DNA of 64,000 bases from a virus. The position numbers and the translations under genes are program-made. The notes beneath the pieces were generated by a model, which saw only the letters and a list, made by a program, of their open reading frames with translations, was not told the DNA's origin and made no database searches. Below, one piece after another: positions 1-8,893 of the stretch. The first letter of the stretch is position 1, and each line of letters opens with the position of its first letter. The stretch spans positions 1-64,000 of IMG/VR virus record IMGVR_UViG_3300033149_003257. One strand, written 5' to 3'.

Positions 1-321
1 AGTGCAGGTACTGCTGCTGCTGTTGGTGGTGGAGCTACTGTTTTAGGAGCTGCTGCACTTGCTGCTCTTTTAATATATGGTGCTGTAAAAACATATCAAA
101 GATTTATGTCTCAAGCTGCTAAAGCATGTAAAGGAAAATCTGGTAAAGAAAAAACTGCTTGTATGAAAGGTTATAAATTGAAAGCTCTAAATGCTCAAAT
201 GAATGATTTAAAAACTGCTTCAGCTGGATGTAATAAATCCAAAGATCCAAAGAAATGTATGGTTGCAATTGGAAGTAAAATGAAGAAAATTAAAAAACAA
301 ATTGAAAAGTTACAAAAGTAA
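1..321 (+). CDS. Baseplate-region paralogous small membrane-type protein, C-terminal part (cut by window edge)
   Basis: The reading frame is open from base 1 and ends at TAA 319-321, so the 5' end lies outside the window. The visible part starts with an Ala/Gly-rich hydrophobic stretch (about 30 residues, probably membrane-spanning or membrane-active), followed by a Lys-rich tail with four cysteines and the motif CNKSKDPKKC. The same order, hydrophobic stretch, Cys pair, CNKSKxPKKC and Lys-rich end, is found in the protein at 2575-3075, so the two are paralogs. Function is unknown; the position beside baseplate genes suggests a virion component. Confidence 0.7.
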   Translation, partial: SAGTAAAVGGGATVLGAAALAALLIYGAVKTYQRFMSQAAKACKGKSGKEKTACMKGYKLKALNAQMNDLKTASAGCNKSKDPKKCMVAIGSKMKKIKKQIEKLQK

Positions 322-347
322 AATTAACATATTTAATGAGGAAAAAA

Positions 348-566
348 ATGGATAATAATCTAAAAATATTATGTGGTTCATTAATAGTTGAATCAAATAA
401 AAGTAAAGATAACAAAATTAAACTTTTAAATTTTGTTAAAGAAGCAGATGATCTTCAATTAAAGACGTTATTATTAGATAGTAAAATTTTAGAAAAAGAT
501 AAGATAATTAAAGATGATATTAATAAAAGATTTGAAAAATCTGAATATAATCGGAAGAAAAATTAA
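348..566 (+). CDS. Small paralog of the N-terminal half of the 2575-3075 protein
   Basis: This 72-residue protein starts at ATG 348, chosen over ATG 336 because a GAGG ribosome site lies just before it. It matches the N-terminal domain of the 2575-3075 protein: LKI..G near the start, a run of charged residues, LL.FV..A...Q...LL, then K.D..I. It stops before any hydrophobic segment, so it is either a natural single-domain version or the front half of a split gene. It directly follows the gene at 1-321, which carries the C-terminal half of the same family. Function unknown. Confidence 0.6.
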   Translation: MDNNLKILCGSLIVESNKSKDNKIKLLNFVKEADDLQLKTLLLDSKILEKDKIIKDDINKRFEKSEYNRKKN

Positions 567-659
567 AACAAAAATATAATAAAAAATTTTCTAAAAATTT
601 TAGCATTTTTTAAGAGAAAAACAATTTAATAAACTTTTGAAAAGAAAGGAGATAGATTC

Positions 660-1448
660 ATGTTTAAAGGTTTCAACTTAGCGTATCCAGAATACGAAGT
701 AATAACACCTCAAACGAAAGCATCATTTAAAGTCAGATCTTTAAATGTACAGGAAGAAGAAAGATTAAAAGGGAGTCTTATGACTCCTACCAAAGTTACA
801 GAACATTTAAACCAATGTATATATGATTCAATTACATCAAAACCAGAAAATATTACAGATTATAATTCTTTCTTAAAAAATGTTACTATTAAAGATCGAG
901 AAGCTCTTTTATATGGTTTGTATCATATAACATATGAAGATATTAGAAATTATGATGTTCTTTGTGGATCTTGTTCAAAAAGATATCCAATTACAGTTAA
1001 AGCTTCTTCTACTTTTAATTTTAATGAATATCCAGAAAATGATGTTTTAACAAAGAAAATCAAATGTGATCTTCCAATGTCAAAAGGAGTTTCTGCAATT
1101 ATAAAACAACCTACTCTTTTTGATGAAATAACTTCATTAAAAAATAGTGGAGTTTCTACTAAAACTAATCTTGATATATCTACTGAAACATCTATTATTG
1201 AACAATTTGAACAAGATGTAGAAGAATCGAAAAATCCAATTATATATAATGAAAGAGAAGATATTATTGATGCTTACTTAAGTCTTCCTGCAAAAGATAA
1301 AAGAGAAATCTTTAATAAATATCAAGAAAATTTTGGAAAATATGGTATTGAATTAAAAATGTTATCTCATTGTCAATTTTGTGGGCATGAAGAAGTTATT
1401 AATATAGATTTGGTGGACAATTTTTTTCGCATGGTGTACTCGGCATAA
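660..1448 (+). CDS. Zinc-ribbon baseplate hub / tail-assembly protein (T4 gp26-type)
   Basis: A 262-residue protein with a very strong AAGGAG ribosome site. Two Cys pairs, CGSC (about residues 101-104) and CQFC (about 239-242), could bind one zinc. It ends in a DNFFRMVY segment of the type found in T4-like baseplate hub/assembly proteins (gp26/gp51 group). It sits directly before gp25, as expected for a baseplate cluster. A second reading frame (1408-1626) continues as a helical, charged tail and may be joined by ribosomal frameshifting near the T-run at 1422-1428, like tail-assembly chaperone pairs. The family assignment rests on layout and short motifs. Confidence 0.55.
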   Translation: MFKGFNLAYPEYEVITPQTKASFKVRSLNVQEEERLKGSLMTPTKVTEHLNQCIYDSITSKPENITDYNSFLKNVTIKDREALLYGLYHITYEDIRNYDVLCGSCSKRYPITVKASSTFNFNEYPENDVLTKKIKCDLPMSKGVSAIIKQPTLFDEITSLKNSGVSTKTNLDISTETSIIEQFEQDVEESKNPIIYNEREDIIDAYLSLPAKDKREIFNKYQENFGKYGIELKMLSHCQFCGHEEVINIDLVDNFFRMVYSA

Positions 1449-1626
1449 TGAAATAATTACATACAAAAGAAATTTAGCAGAAAATATATTTTCTTGTATG
1501 GAATTAAGTAAACAATCATATATAGAAATTGTAAATATGCCAGTCAAAAGATTTCAAAATTATCTAAAATGGAAATCAGATCTTGAAGAAGATCGACAAA
1601 AAATGTTAGAGGAAAAAACTTCATAA
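1408..1626 (+). CDS. Possible frameshift extension of the 660-1448 protein
   Basis: An open frame, +1 relative to 660-1448, runs from just after a TAG (1405-1407) to TAA 1624-1626. The gp25 ATG follows immediately. The product is well-behaved: after position 1440 it reads NEIITYKRNLAENIFSCMEL, then a helical segment with NMPVKRF and a Glu/Lys-rich end. The only in-frame ATG near the front is 1495, with no good ribosome site. The run TTTTTTTC at 1422-1429 would allow a +1 slip of the Phe tRNA (TTT to TTC) or a -2 slip. Such overlapping tails are typical of tail-assembly chaperones. Separate translation or a sequencing error are alternatives. Confidence 0.5.
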   Translation: MWWTIFFAWCTRHNEIITYKRNLAENIFSCMELSKQSYIEIVNMPVKRFQNYLKWKSDLEEDRQKMLEEKTS

Positions 1627-2058
1627 ATGGCAAATTTACTAGATAGATTTAATAAGAAAGTAATTGGTTCATATGATAGAATATCCGATGTTACACCAAT
1701 AGTTTTATCATCTGGTGATTTCCAAAGAGTAAATAATATCAATGTTATAATAACAAATTGGAATAACATTCTATTAATTCCACTTAGAAGTTATATTGAT
1801 GATCCTGAATTTGGTAGTGAATTATATAAATATGTTTTTGAACCAAAAGATGAAGATACTTTAGAAGGAGTTAAAAATGAAATTGAATATAGACTTCTTA
1901 GATTTGAAGATCGAGCTGAGTTAGTAAATTTAGAAGTTCAATTCTTACCAGGTAATGAAAAAGGATTTAATATATCTATTTCAGTTAAATATGAAGGAGA
2001 AACTGCAGATTTGACAGTTACTATTGATGAGTCTCTTTATGAGGGAGTTACAAGATAA
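1627..2058 (+). CDS. Baseplate wedge protein, gp25/GPW family
   Basis: A 143-residue protein with the gp25-like pattern: IxTNWNNILLIPLRSYIDDPEFGSELYKYVFE, followed by a segment with LRFEDRAEL and a C-terminal beta-rich part. In contractile tails this protein forms the inner baseplate ring that starts the sheath. Length is close to T4 gp25 (132 aa). The start is fixed by the stop codon of the preceding frame directly before its ATG. It is followed by other baseplate genes including the gp6-like wedge protein. Confidence 0.85.
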   Translation: MANLLDRFNKKVIGSYDRISDVTPIVLSSGDFQRVNNINVIITNWNNILLIPLRSYIDDPEFGSELYKYVFEPKDEDTLEGVKNEIEYRLLRFEDRAELVNLEVQFLPGNEKGFNISISVKYEGETADLTVTIDESLYEGVTR

Positions 2059-2060
2059 TT

Positions 2061-2573
2061 ATGTATATATATTACTTTGTAATTAAAATGTATAAAGGAT
2101 TATTTAAAAAGAAACATTCAGGAAATGTACATATTTTTTCAATACCAGTTGGAAAAGGAGTTTCTTGTTTATTAACATTACTTGGTGAATTAGAAAATGA
2201 AGAGAATACATATGTATTTACATTAAATGATATATTACCAAATGAAATGATAGAAAAACTATTAGAAGTCACAAAAGATGATTTTGAAGAAAGATTTGTA
2301 TTATTAGATAAAGTTCCTTGTACAGTATCAAGTAAAAATAATGTATTTAATATAAAAATCAAATCTAAAGGAAACTATATTTTATCTAATTCTACTTTAG
2401 AATATCAAGGAGAATATAAAAAAGATAAAATATTTTTATATAAAGGATCTTTAAATCTTTATATTCTAGGAATTAATGATAAACAATATGGAATGATGAG
2501 ATTAAAGAAAAATTCATTAGTTTCTGGATTTTTTAATAATATAAAAAGTAAATTACAAAAAGAGGAAAAATAA
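2061..2573 (+). CDS. Unknown protein in the baseplate cluster
   Basis: A 170-residue protein of unknown function, starting two bases after the gp25 stop. An alternative start is ATG 2088 (MYKGLFKKKHSG), which would remove a short hydrophobic front. The middle is acidic and helical, followed by alternating beta-type residues and a basic end (FFNNIKSKLQKEEK). No motif is recognised. Its place between gp25 and other virion-type genes suggests a small baseplate or tail component. Confidence 0.6.
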   Translation: MYIYYFVIKMYKGLFKKKHSGNVHIFSIPVGKGVSCLLTLLGELENEENTYVFTLNDILPNEMIEKLLEVTKDDFEERFVLLDKVPCTVSSKNNVFNIKIKSKGNYILSNSTLEYQGEYKKDKIFLYKGSLNLYILGINDKQYGMMRLKKNSLVSGFFNNIKSKLQKEEK

Positions 2574-2574
2574 G

Positions 2575-3075
2575 ATGAACATAACAGATCTTAAAATATT
2601 TACTGGAATATATATTACAGAACAAGATAATCTTACAAAAGAAGAAAAATTTCAACTACTTGACTTTGTTCAAAATGCTACCGAAAAACAAGTTTTATTT
2701 TTACTTACAGAAGGATATATGAAAGAAGATGAAAAAATTAACAATACTGTTGTATTAAAAGAAGATCCCCTAACGAATATGATTTTTGGAGTTGGAAAAC
2801 TTACAGCTGCTTTTGTAGCAGCATTAGTAATTAAAGGTGCATATAAAATTTACAAAAAATATCTAACAAAAATTGGTAGAGAATGTTATAAGTATATTGG
2901 AAATAGAAGAGTTGATTGCATTACAAAATTTAAACAAGAAGCTCTTAAAGCACAAATAAATACTCTTAATAAGGGAAAATCTAATTGTAATAAAAGTAAA
3001 CAACCAAAAAAATGTGTTGAAAAAATAGATTCTAAAATCCAAAAATTAAAAGAAAAACTATCTAAATACAAATAA
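2575..3075 (+). CDS. Full-length member of the baseplate-region paralogous family
   Basis: A 166-residue protein with two parts. Residues 1-60 are a helical domain (LKIFTG, then EEKFQLLDFVQNATEKQ). A hydrophobic segment (GKLTAAFVAALVIKGAY, about residues 73-90) is followed by a Lys/Cys-rich tail with CNKSKQPKKC. The N-terminal part matches the gene at 348-566 and the C-terminal part matches the gene at 1-321, so this copy shows the whole architecture. It may be a virion protein that inserts into membrane; that is inference from composition and position only. Confidence 0.65.
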   Translation: MNITDLKIFTGIYITEQDNLTKEEKFQLLDFVQNATEKQVLFLLTEGYMKEDEKINNTVVLKEDPLTNMIFGVGKLTAAFVAALVIKGAYKIYKKYLTKIGRECYKYIGNRRVDCITKFKQEALKAQINTLNKGKSNCNKSKQPKKCVEKIDSKIQKLKEKLSKYK

Positions 3076-3090
3076 AGGTTAAAAACTAAA

Positions 3091-3735
3091 ATGCAAAAAT
3101 ACACAAGACTTTATGATTATATACATGAATATCAGAGACTTGTATATGATATATATAGTAAACATGGAATAGCATTTTTAGTTACTTATTATAATATTAA
3201 TCCAACTGAAACTGTTTGGGATAATGAAAATTTAATGGGTGGTTCTTATGAAAGAGTTGGTGAATTATCTGGAGTAAAATGGGATAAATATCTTTTGCTT
3301 CCAATATATTTTACAGATGAAATATCTACTATTTTTGATGGTCAAGATATTGGTTTAATTAAAGAGAATGAAACAAATATTGTAATGCCAAGTACTTATA
3401 ATATAACTCCATATGCAAATGATAAAGTAAAATTAGAACAAGCATATTTAAGGCCAACTAATGATATATATCCATTATTTAATGTTACTGGAATAGAAAA
3501 ATCAACAAATACAGATCGATCTTTTTGGAAATTAAAAATAGAAGTAGAACAAAGTATTACAGTTACACAATTAGAAGAACAATTAAATCAAGTTTATACT
3601 TTTTATGAATATGATAAAAAAATACATACAATTTCTGACGCTGCAACTTTAACTAGAATGTTATCTAAAAATGAAGATTTAAAAGGATATTTAGATAATT
3701 TATATGATGAAAATAGCGGTTTTTATTTATTGTAG
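3091..3735 (+). CDS. Baseplate-cluster structural protein
   Basis: A 214-residue protein rich in Tyr and Asn with mixed alpha/beta character, ending in TAG. The centre carries the phrase NDIYPLFNVTGIEKSTNTDR, of the type seen in structural proteins beside gp6/gp53 in T4-like phages, but I cannot name the family with confidence. It lies 15 bases before the gp6-like gene with an AGAGGATATT ribosome site between them. It is probably a baseplate wedge or tail-end component. Confidence 0.5.
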   Translation: MQKYTRLYDYIHEYQRLVYDIYSKHGIAFLVTYYNINPTETVWDNENLMGGSYERVGELSGVKWDKYLLLPIYFTDEISTIFDGQDIGLIKENETNIVMPSTYNITPYANDKVKLEQAYLRPTNDIYPLFNVTGIEKSTNTDRSFWKLKIEVEQSITVTQLEEQLNQVYTFYEYDKKIHTISDAATLTRMLSKNEDLKGYLDNLYDENSGFYLL

Positions 3736-3749
3736 AGGATATTTAAAAA

Positions 3750-6224
3750 ATGACAGACACTTCAATTTCTAGTCAAATATATTTATCAAGAGATGAAATT
3801 AGAAGTCAAATAGTTGAATATTTAGAAACTTATCTTGAACTTGAAAATATAGATTTAACGAAACCATCGTTTCTTTCTTTTATAGTAAATATATTATCGA
3901 CTCTTACTAGTAATCTATTATTTTATCAAATATCTGCCTATAAAGAATTCTTTCTTACAAAAGCACAATTACCTGAATCTATTCTAAATTTATCTGCATT
4001 TCTTGGATATAATACAATTGAAGCACAATATGCAGTTACATCGGTTTTTATAACTATGCCACTTGGTTTTCCAGATGCAATTACTTCATTTACTATTCCA
4101 GAAGGTTTTAAATTTTATGCTGGAGAAATTGAATTTATAACATATTATGAAACTACTATAAGAATCGTAAATAATTCTTCTATTACAATTACTTTACAAG
4201 ATGGAACTAAAACGTATAATATACCTGTAGATATAGATATAGATGAACAAGAATTTAGTTTTACTCTTCCACTAAAACAATTAAAAATATCTGAACAAGA
4301 ATTTCAAATAGATGAAGATTTACAAACATATCAATTCACAACAATTGAAGTACCTATTGATGGAAAAGTATCTTCATTAATAGTAGAAATTAGAGAACCT
4401 GATGGAACTGGATGGACTACATGGACAGAATACAATAGTTTATATTTAATGAGTAGTACATCAACTGGTTATGTTTCTAGAAGAACGGACACTGGTAGAA
4501 ATTTATATTTTGGAAATGGATTAATTGGAGTTCAACCAACTCCAGGAAGTACTGTTAGAGTTACAATTGATGAAACTGAAGGGGAAGATGGAAATATTAT
4601 AGTTGGCTCTATAACAAAAGGAGAAAGAATATATAATACTACAAATTCTGGTGCAACTCAAATAGTTTCATATACAGTTGTTAACACTGAACCTGGAACT
4701 TCAGGAACAGAAGAGGAATCTTTAGAAGATATTAGAAGTGACTCAATTTCTTCTTTAGTATCATTAGGCAGATTAGTGGCAGAATCAGATTATGAAAATA
4801 TTAATGTTGTAATAGAAGATTCCCCGTTGGCATCAAATTCAATTCCAATTTTAAAAAGATCTGATATCAAAACAAATGAAATACAAATATTTACAATACT
4901 TGAATTTTCTAGTGATATAGTTCCAACTAGAAACACTTATCATCTATTTACAGATACATATATTCCACGAGACACTATATTAAATATTAATGGAGTTCAA
5001 TATTATACTATATTTGATATGACAATAGATAGTGTTAATGAAGCAGCTTATTATCATTATATAATATATCAAGTAGATATAATTCCAACATTAGTTACAA
5101 GTTTCAGTACTACATATAATTTTTATGCAGATAGATTAAGAGTTTCAAAAAATGGTCAAGGAGCAGATTTTAATTTACATTATTCTTCAACTGAAAGTAA
5201 TATTGCTTCTGCAACTTGTGAAATGGAAATAGCTAGCACTGGAGTAACTTATAATATGATTAATGATTCAACTGCTAGCTCTTTTATATATCAATTTTCA
5301 GATTATACTTCTATTCCAGAAAATGAAGAAACTTATTATTTTACAATAGCATCTGGAGGAACTTCAGTATCTAAATATTCAGCATCTCTAGTATTTAGAA
5401 AAAACCTAAATAACTTCATGATGTCGAATGCTTTTGCTAATGACTCTACAAGTACAATTGTATATGATATTCCTGTTATTAAAAAGTCTTATTATGATGA
5501 AATTAATAAAAGAAACTTTGAAAAATTAGTTTTACAAAAAATGATGACTGAAATGGATATGTCCTCTTATAAAATGTTAACTGATTTTGCTAATGTAAAG
5601 TTTACAAATACTACTGGTAATATGATAGGAATGCAATATAATCCAACAAATAAACAAAACGTAATTGGATTTAGATCAACTCCACCATCAAGTCCAACTT
5701 TAAATGATAGATATATTGTTGGAACTGGAGCAACTGGAACATGGTTAAATCAAGATAATAAAATAGTTCAATGTATTGATGCAACAAATGTTACTTGGTT
5801 TTTTACAACTCCAGCAACAGATGATATTGTTTATATTAATGAACTTGAAAAGAAATATATTTTTGGAGAATCTGGATGGGTTTTACCTGAATATGAAATT
5901 CCATTACAAATTGAATTAGAAGTATTTAAATCTTCTACATATAGCGGATCTACAACAGAATTAGCAAATTCAATTAGAAGTACATTAGTTGATAGTTTTA
6001 GTAATAGATTTGGAACTAATATAAATCTTTATAGATCTGAAATTATTGATGTTGTACAAGAAATAAACGGAGTAGATCATTGTAGATTAGTGAGACCAGA
6101 ATCTAGTATTTTCTTTAATTTCGATTTAAATACTGACTTAACACAAAATCAATTATTAGTATATACTCCCGAATATATATATTTTACTACAGATGATATA
6201 ACTCTTAGAATATTAGAGAGATAA
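3750..6224 (+). CDS. Baseplate wedge protein, gp6 / baseplate-J type
   Basis: An 824-residue protein. The N-terminal third has the pattern of baseplate J/gp6 proteins: helical start, then a beta domain (PEGFKFYAGEIEFITYYET) and a GNGLIGVQPTPGSTVRVTI segment. Near residues 310-350 the typical EPGTSGTEEESLEDIRSD...GRLVAESDYE segment follows. The C-terminal half is beta-rich and includes a GWV/NELEKKYIFGESGW stretch like those in host-interaction or tail-fibre-attachment domains. It would form the baseplate wedge that links the hub to tail fibres. T4 gp6 is 660 aa, so this is a larger version. Confidence 0.8.
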   Translation: MTDTSISSQIYLSRDEIRSQIVEYLETYLELENIDLTKPSFLSFIVNILSTLTSNLLFYQISAYKEFFLTKAQLPESILNLSAFLGYNTIEAQYAVTSVFITMPLGFPDAITSFTIPEGFKFYAGEIEFITYYETTIRIVNNSSITITLQDGTKTYNIPVDIDIDEQEFSFTLPLKQLKISEQEFQIDEDLQTYQFTTIEVPIDGKVSSLIVEIREPDGTGWTTWTEYNSLYLMSSTSTGYVSRRTDTGRNLYFGNGLIGVQPTPGSTVRVTIDETEGEDGNIIVGSITKGERIYNTTNSGATQIVSYTVVNTEPGTSGTEEESLEDIRSDSISSLVSLGRLVAESDYENINVVIEDSPLASNSIPILKRSDIKTNEIQIFTILEFSSDIVPTRNTYHLFTDTYIPRDTILNINGVQYYTIFDMTIDSVNEAAYYHYIIYQVDIIPTLVTSFSTTYNFYADRLRVSKNGQGADFNLHYSSTESNIASATCEMEIASTGVTYNMINDSTASSFIYQFSDYTSIPENEETYYFTIASGGTSVSKYSASLVFRKNLNNFMMSNAFANDSTSTIVYDIPVIKKSYYDEINKRNFEKLVLQKMMTEMDMSSYKMLTDFANVKFTNTTGNMIGMQYNPTNKQNVIGFRSTPPSSPTLNDRYIVGTGATGTWLNQDNKIVQCIDATNVTWFFTTPATDDIVYINELEKKYIFGESGWVLPEYEIPLQIELEVFKSSTYSGSTTELANSIRSTLVDSFSNRFGTNINLYRSEIIDVVQEINGVDHCRLVRPESSIFFNFDLNTDLTQNQLLVYTPEYIYFTTDDITLRILER

Positions 6225-6232
6225 TTATTCTT

Positions 6233-7351
6233 ATGATGGATCAATTATTAGAAAAGTCAAATATAGATTATTACAAATTAAAAAAAGTAATTGCAAATAT
6301 TACAGCGACAGAATTATCTAGATTAGTGGAACCATGTTATTATCCAAGTCTTAAAAAGAATTACTATGAATTATTACATATATGTAATTTATCTGAAAAA
6401 GACATAAAAGAATTTACTAAAAATTTATATAAGAATACTCCAGCTTCAAAATGGAAATTACCAAATGATCCAATAACAAATTTTTTAATATTTATAATGT
6501 ATTATTTTTTAAAGAAAAAAGACCAAATATCATTTATGTATACAATGACTTATTTTTGTATACGATACTATACTAATTTAATGATAAAACATATTAAATA
6601 TTGTAATCCTGATGTATTTCGATATACATTACAAAATATGTCAAAAATAAATTTGTTTATACGAGAAGGAACTATTCCGAATGGTCTTTATTATCTTTCA
6701 AATGAAATGACAAAAAAATATAAGAAAGATATACTAGATAAAAATACAGATAAAATTTTAAAGTTTATTACAGAATGTAGACATAGAATATCTCAAAGTG
6801 TAAAAAGTTTTTCCGAATCATATTATAAAGCAAAAAAAGACGGTTCATACATTAAAACACAAGAAGAAGAAATCAATAATGATGATGACTCATTTCAAAT
6901 ACAACATCAAGAAAGAAGTTCAAAAGTTATAGAACAACTTGTGAAAAATATAACTATTTATAAAGTAATAGATCAGAAAGCATTAAAAGAAGCAAAAACA
7001 ATTACTAAAATTAATATAAACTTAGCAAATGTAATTACAGATAAATTATGTAATATTAAATATTCCGATAATATAAGAAATATATTACAATTATTTGTCA
7101 AAGATTTAAAAGAAGTTAAACAATTATGTGGAAAAGATTTTTATAAAATTATGAAATCTTTAATGTCAATCAAAAGGACTATTCCCGGAAAAAACTATTT
7201 TAAAACACAAGTTAATCTATTATTACAAAAAATACTTGAAGAAGTAAATTATATAAAAGAATATGAAAAATTAGCAAATCAAACAAAATTTTTAATTAAT
7301 TCTTATCTCGCCTATTATATAACACTTTCCTTTAGAAATCACGTTTGTTAA
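6233..7351 (+). CDS. Unknown helical protein, end of baseplate cluster
   Basis: A 372-residue, Lys/Ile/Tyr-rich, mostly helical protein beginning nine bases after the gp6-like gene. I recognise no domain. A region around residues 80-125 is more hydrophobic (ITNFLIFIMYYFLKKK, FMYTMTYFCIRYYT), and a charged, disordered stretch follows near residues 205-230. Its stop codon touches the stop codon of the opposite-strand gene at 7352, so the two transcripts converge without any spacer. Likely a virion protein by position. Confidence 0.55.
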   Translation: MMDQLLEKSNIDYYKLKKVIANITATELSRLVEPCYYPSLKKNYYELLHICNLSEKDIKEFTKNLYKNTPASKWKLPNDPITNFLIFIMYYFLKKKDQISFMYTMTYFCIRYYTNLMIKHIKYCNPDVFRYTLQNMSKINLFIREGTIPNGLYYLSNEMTKKYKKDILDKNTDKILKFITECRHRISQSVKSFSESYYKAKKDGSYIKTQEEEINNDDDSFQIQHQERSSKVIEQLVKNITIYKVIDQKALKEAKTITKININLANVITDKLCNIKYSDNIRNILQLFVKDLKEVKQLCGKDFYKIMKSLMSIKRTIPGKNYFKTQVNLLLQKILEEVNYIKEYEKLANQTKFLINSYLAYYITLSFRNHVC

Positions 7352-8875
7352 TTATACAGAAACATTAACTTCAGAACCAGAAACAACTATATTTACATTA
7401 CCAATAGAAGATGGACCTCTTCTTAATAAATCATCTGCTGTATTTTTAACAGAAGTAGACACTCGTCTAACAGCATTTTCAACTGGAGTTATATCTACAT
7501 TCATTCTAACATCTGAAGGATTTGCAGTAATAGTTACATCTCCAATAGAACCTGGCTCCAAAATTTTTAATGTATCCCCAAAATTTTTAACTGATTCTTC
7601 AATTCTTCTTGCAGTATTTTGAATTGGTGTAAAATCTACTCTCATATTTGCATTTGTTATACTACCAGTAACATTTACATCTGTAACTTGCGGAATAGCA
7701 GATGATAATTCATTACCAAAATCTTCCATATAATTTTTAATTCTATCTGCTGTATTTTGTGCAGTTGATGATGGGTCAATACTTAAATTTGTATTTCTAA
7801 TATTTCTTTTTGTTTCTATGAAATTAGATTTTCCAATAATTGTATTATTATAATATTGTTCACCTTCTTTCATTGTAACTCTACTAGTAGATTTTGAAGA
7901 TTTCATTGCATCAATATATGATTTCACATTTGGTCTATCATGAGTAAGTTTTGTACCTGCTAACATACTATTAAATAAACTTCCAAAATCTATTCTAACA
8001 TCAACAATTCCCATTCTTTGATTATAAGCAATTTGTTGTTGATCTCCACCTTTTACTATAGTTACATTACTTATAAAAGCCGGATCTAAATTATAAATAC
8101 CCGGTGCTTTTATTTTATGTAGAAATGGCCAGTTATAAGTATTTCCATCTCCAGATATTGGAACAGCTAAAAGAAGTAATGCAGCTATTGGTCCAACAAT
8201 ATATTTTAGGGTATATGTTTCACTTGATGGAACTGGATTATATAATCTAATTGTCATTGAATATGATGGAGAAAAGCCACTATTTTTCCAAACCTGAGGG
8301 AAATCAATTCTAGCGCCAGCTAACATTTTAGAAGTAATATCAGTTATATTTTGAGATGCACCACCACTCATTTTTGATAAGGAAGACATAACTCCAGATA
8401 TTGCTGCACCACCTTTTTCCATTGCTTTACTTAAATATTCAGAAACTACTCCACCACCAGATAATTGTGTTTGAATATTTTTAAAAGCATCTGTAGCAGT
8501 TCTCGTTCCTAAAAGTTGATTAATAGTTGCAGCTCCCTCAGAAGCAACATTTGTAAATTTTTGTAGAAAACTTTCTCCATATTCATTTGTAAAAGAATCA
8601 GTTGGAAAATTATCTGCTATAAAAGCAACTCGAACTGCTTTTACTGAGGATCCATTTTCAATTTCGAAACCTAAATGAGATAAGAGTTCAGTATAAGATG
8701 GGCTGTCTGGAGACTTCCCAGTATCCCAAGCAGATTTTAAACTAAATAATGTCATACCTTTTCTAAATTCTGGAATACATGGTCTGATAGAAGCTATTGG
8801 CATCGAATTCAATATCATTTTATCACTTACATAAGTTCTAGGAGGTAAACCAATAATTGATGGAATTGTAGTCAT
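7352..8875 (-). CDS. Virion/tail structural protein
   Basis: A 507-residue protein next to the tape-measure gene on the same strand. The middle part (GFSPSYSMTIRLYNPVPSSE, then IVGPIAALLLLAVPISGDGN and a beta-rich stretch to about residue 300) looks like a tail-tube or baseplate protein fold. The last 130 residues hold two or three imperfect repeats of the form VTG/ITA...MRVDITPVENAVRR, with alternating beta strands and amphipathic helices. I cannot name the family. Position suggests a tail or baseplate component that contacts the tape measure. Confidence 0.5.
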   Translation of the reverse strand: MTTIPSIIGLPPRTYVSDKMILNSMPIASIRPCIPEFRKGMTLFSLKSAWDTGKSPDSPSYTELLSHLGFEIENGSSVKAVRVAFIADNFPTDSFTNEYGESFLQKFTNVASEGAATINQLLGTRTATDAFKNIQTQLSGGGVVSEYLSKAMEKGGAAISGVMSSLSKMSGGASQNITDITSKMLAGARIDFPQVWKNSGFSPSYSMTIRLYNPVPSSETYTLKYIVGPIAALLLLAVPISGDGNTYNWPFLHKIKAPGIYNLDPAFISNVTIVKGGDQQQIAYNQRMGIVDVRIDFGSLFNSMLAGTKLTHDRPNVKSYIDAMKSSKSTSRVTMKEGEQYYNNTIIGKSNFIETKRNIRNTNLSIDPSSTAQNTADRIKNYMEDFGNELSSAIPQVTDVNVTGSITNANMRVDFTPIQNTARRIEESVKNFGDTLKILEPGSIGDVTITANPSDVRMNVDITPVENAVRRVSTSVKNTADDLLRRGPSSIGNVNIVVSGSEVNVSV

Positions 8876-8893
8876 TTTATTATATCTCCTCTA

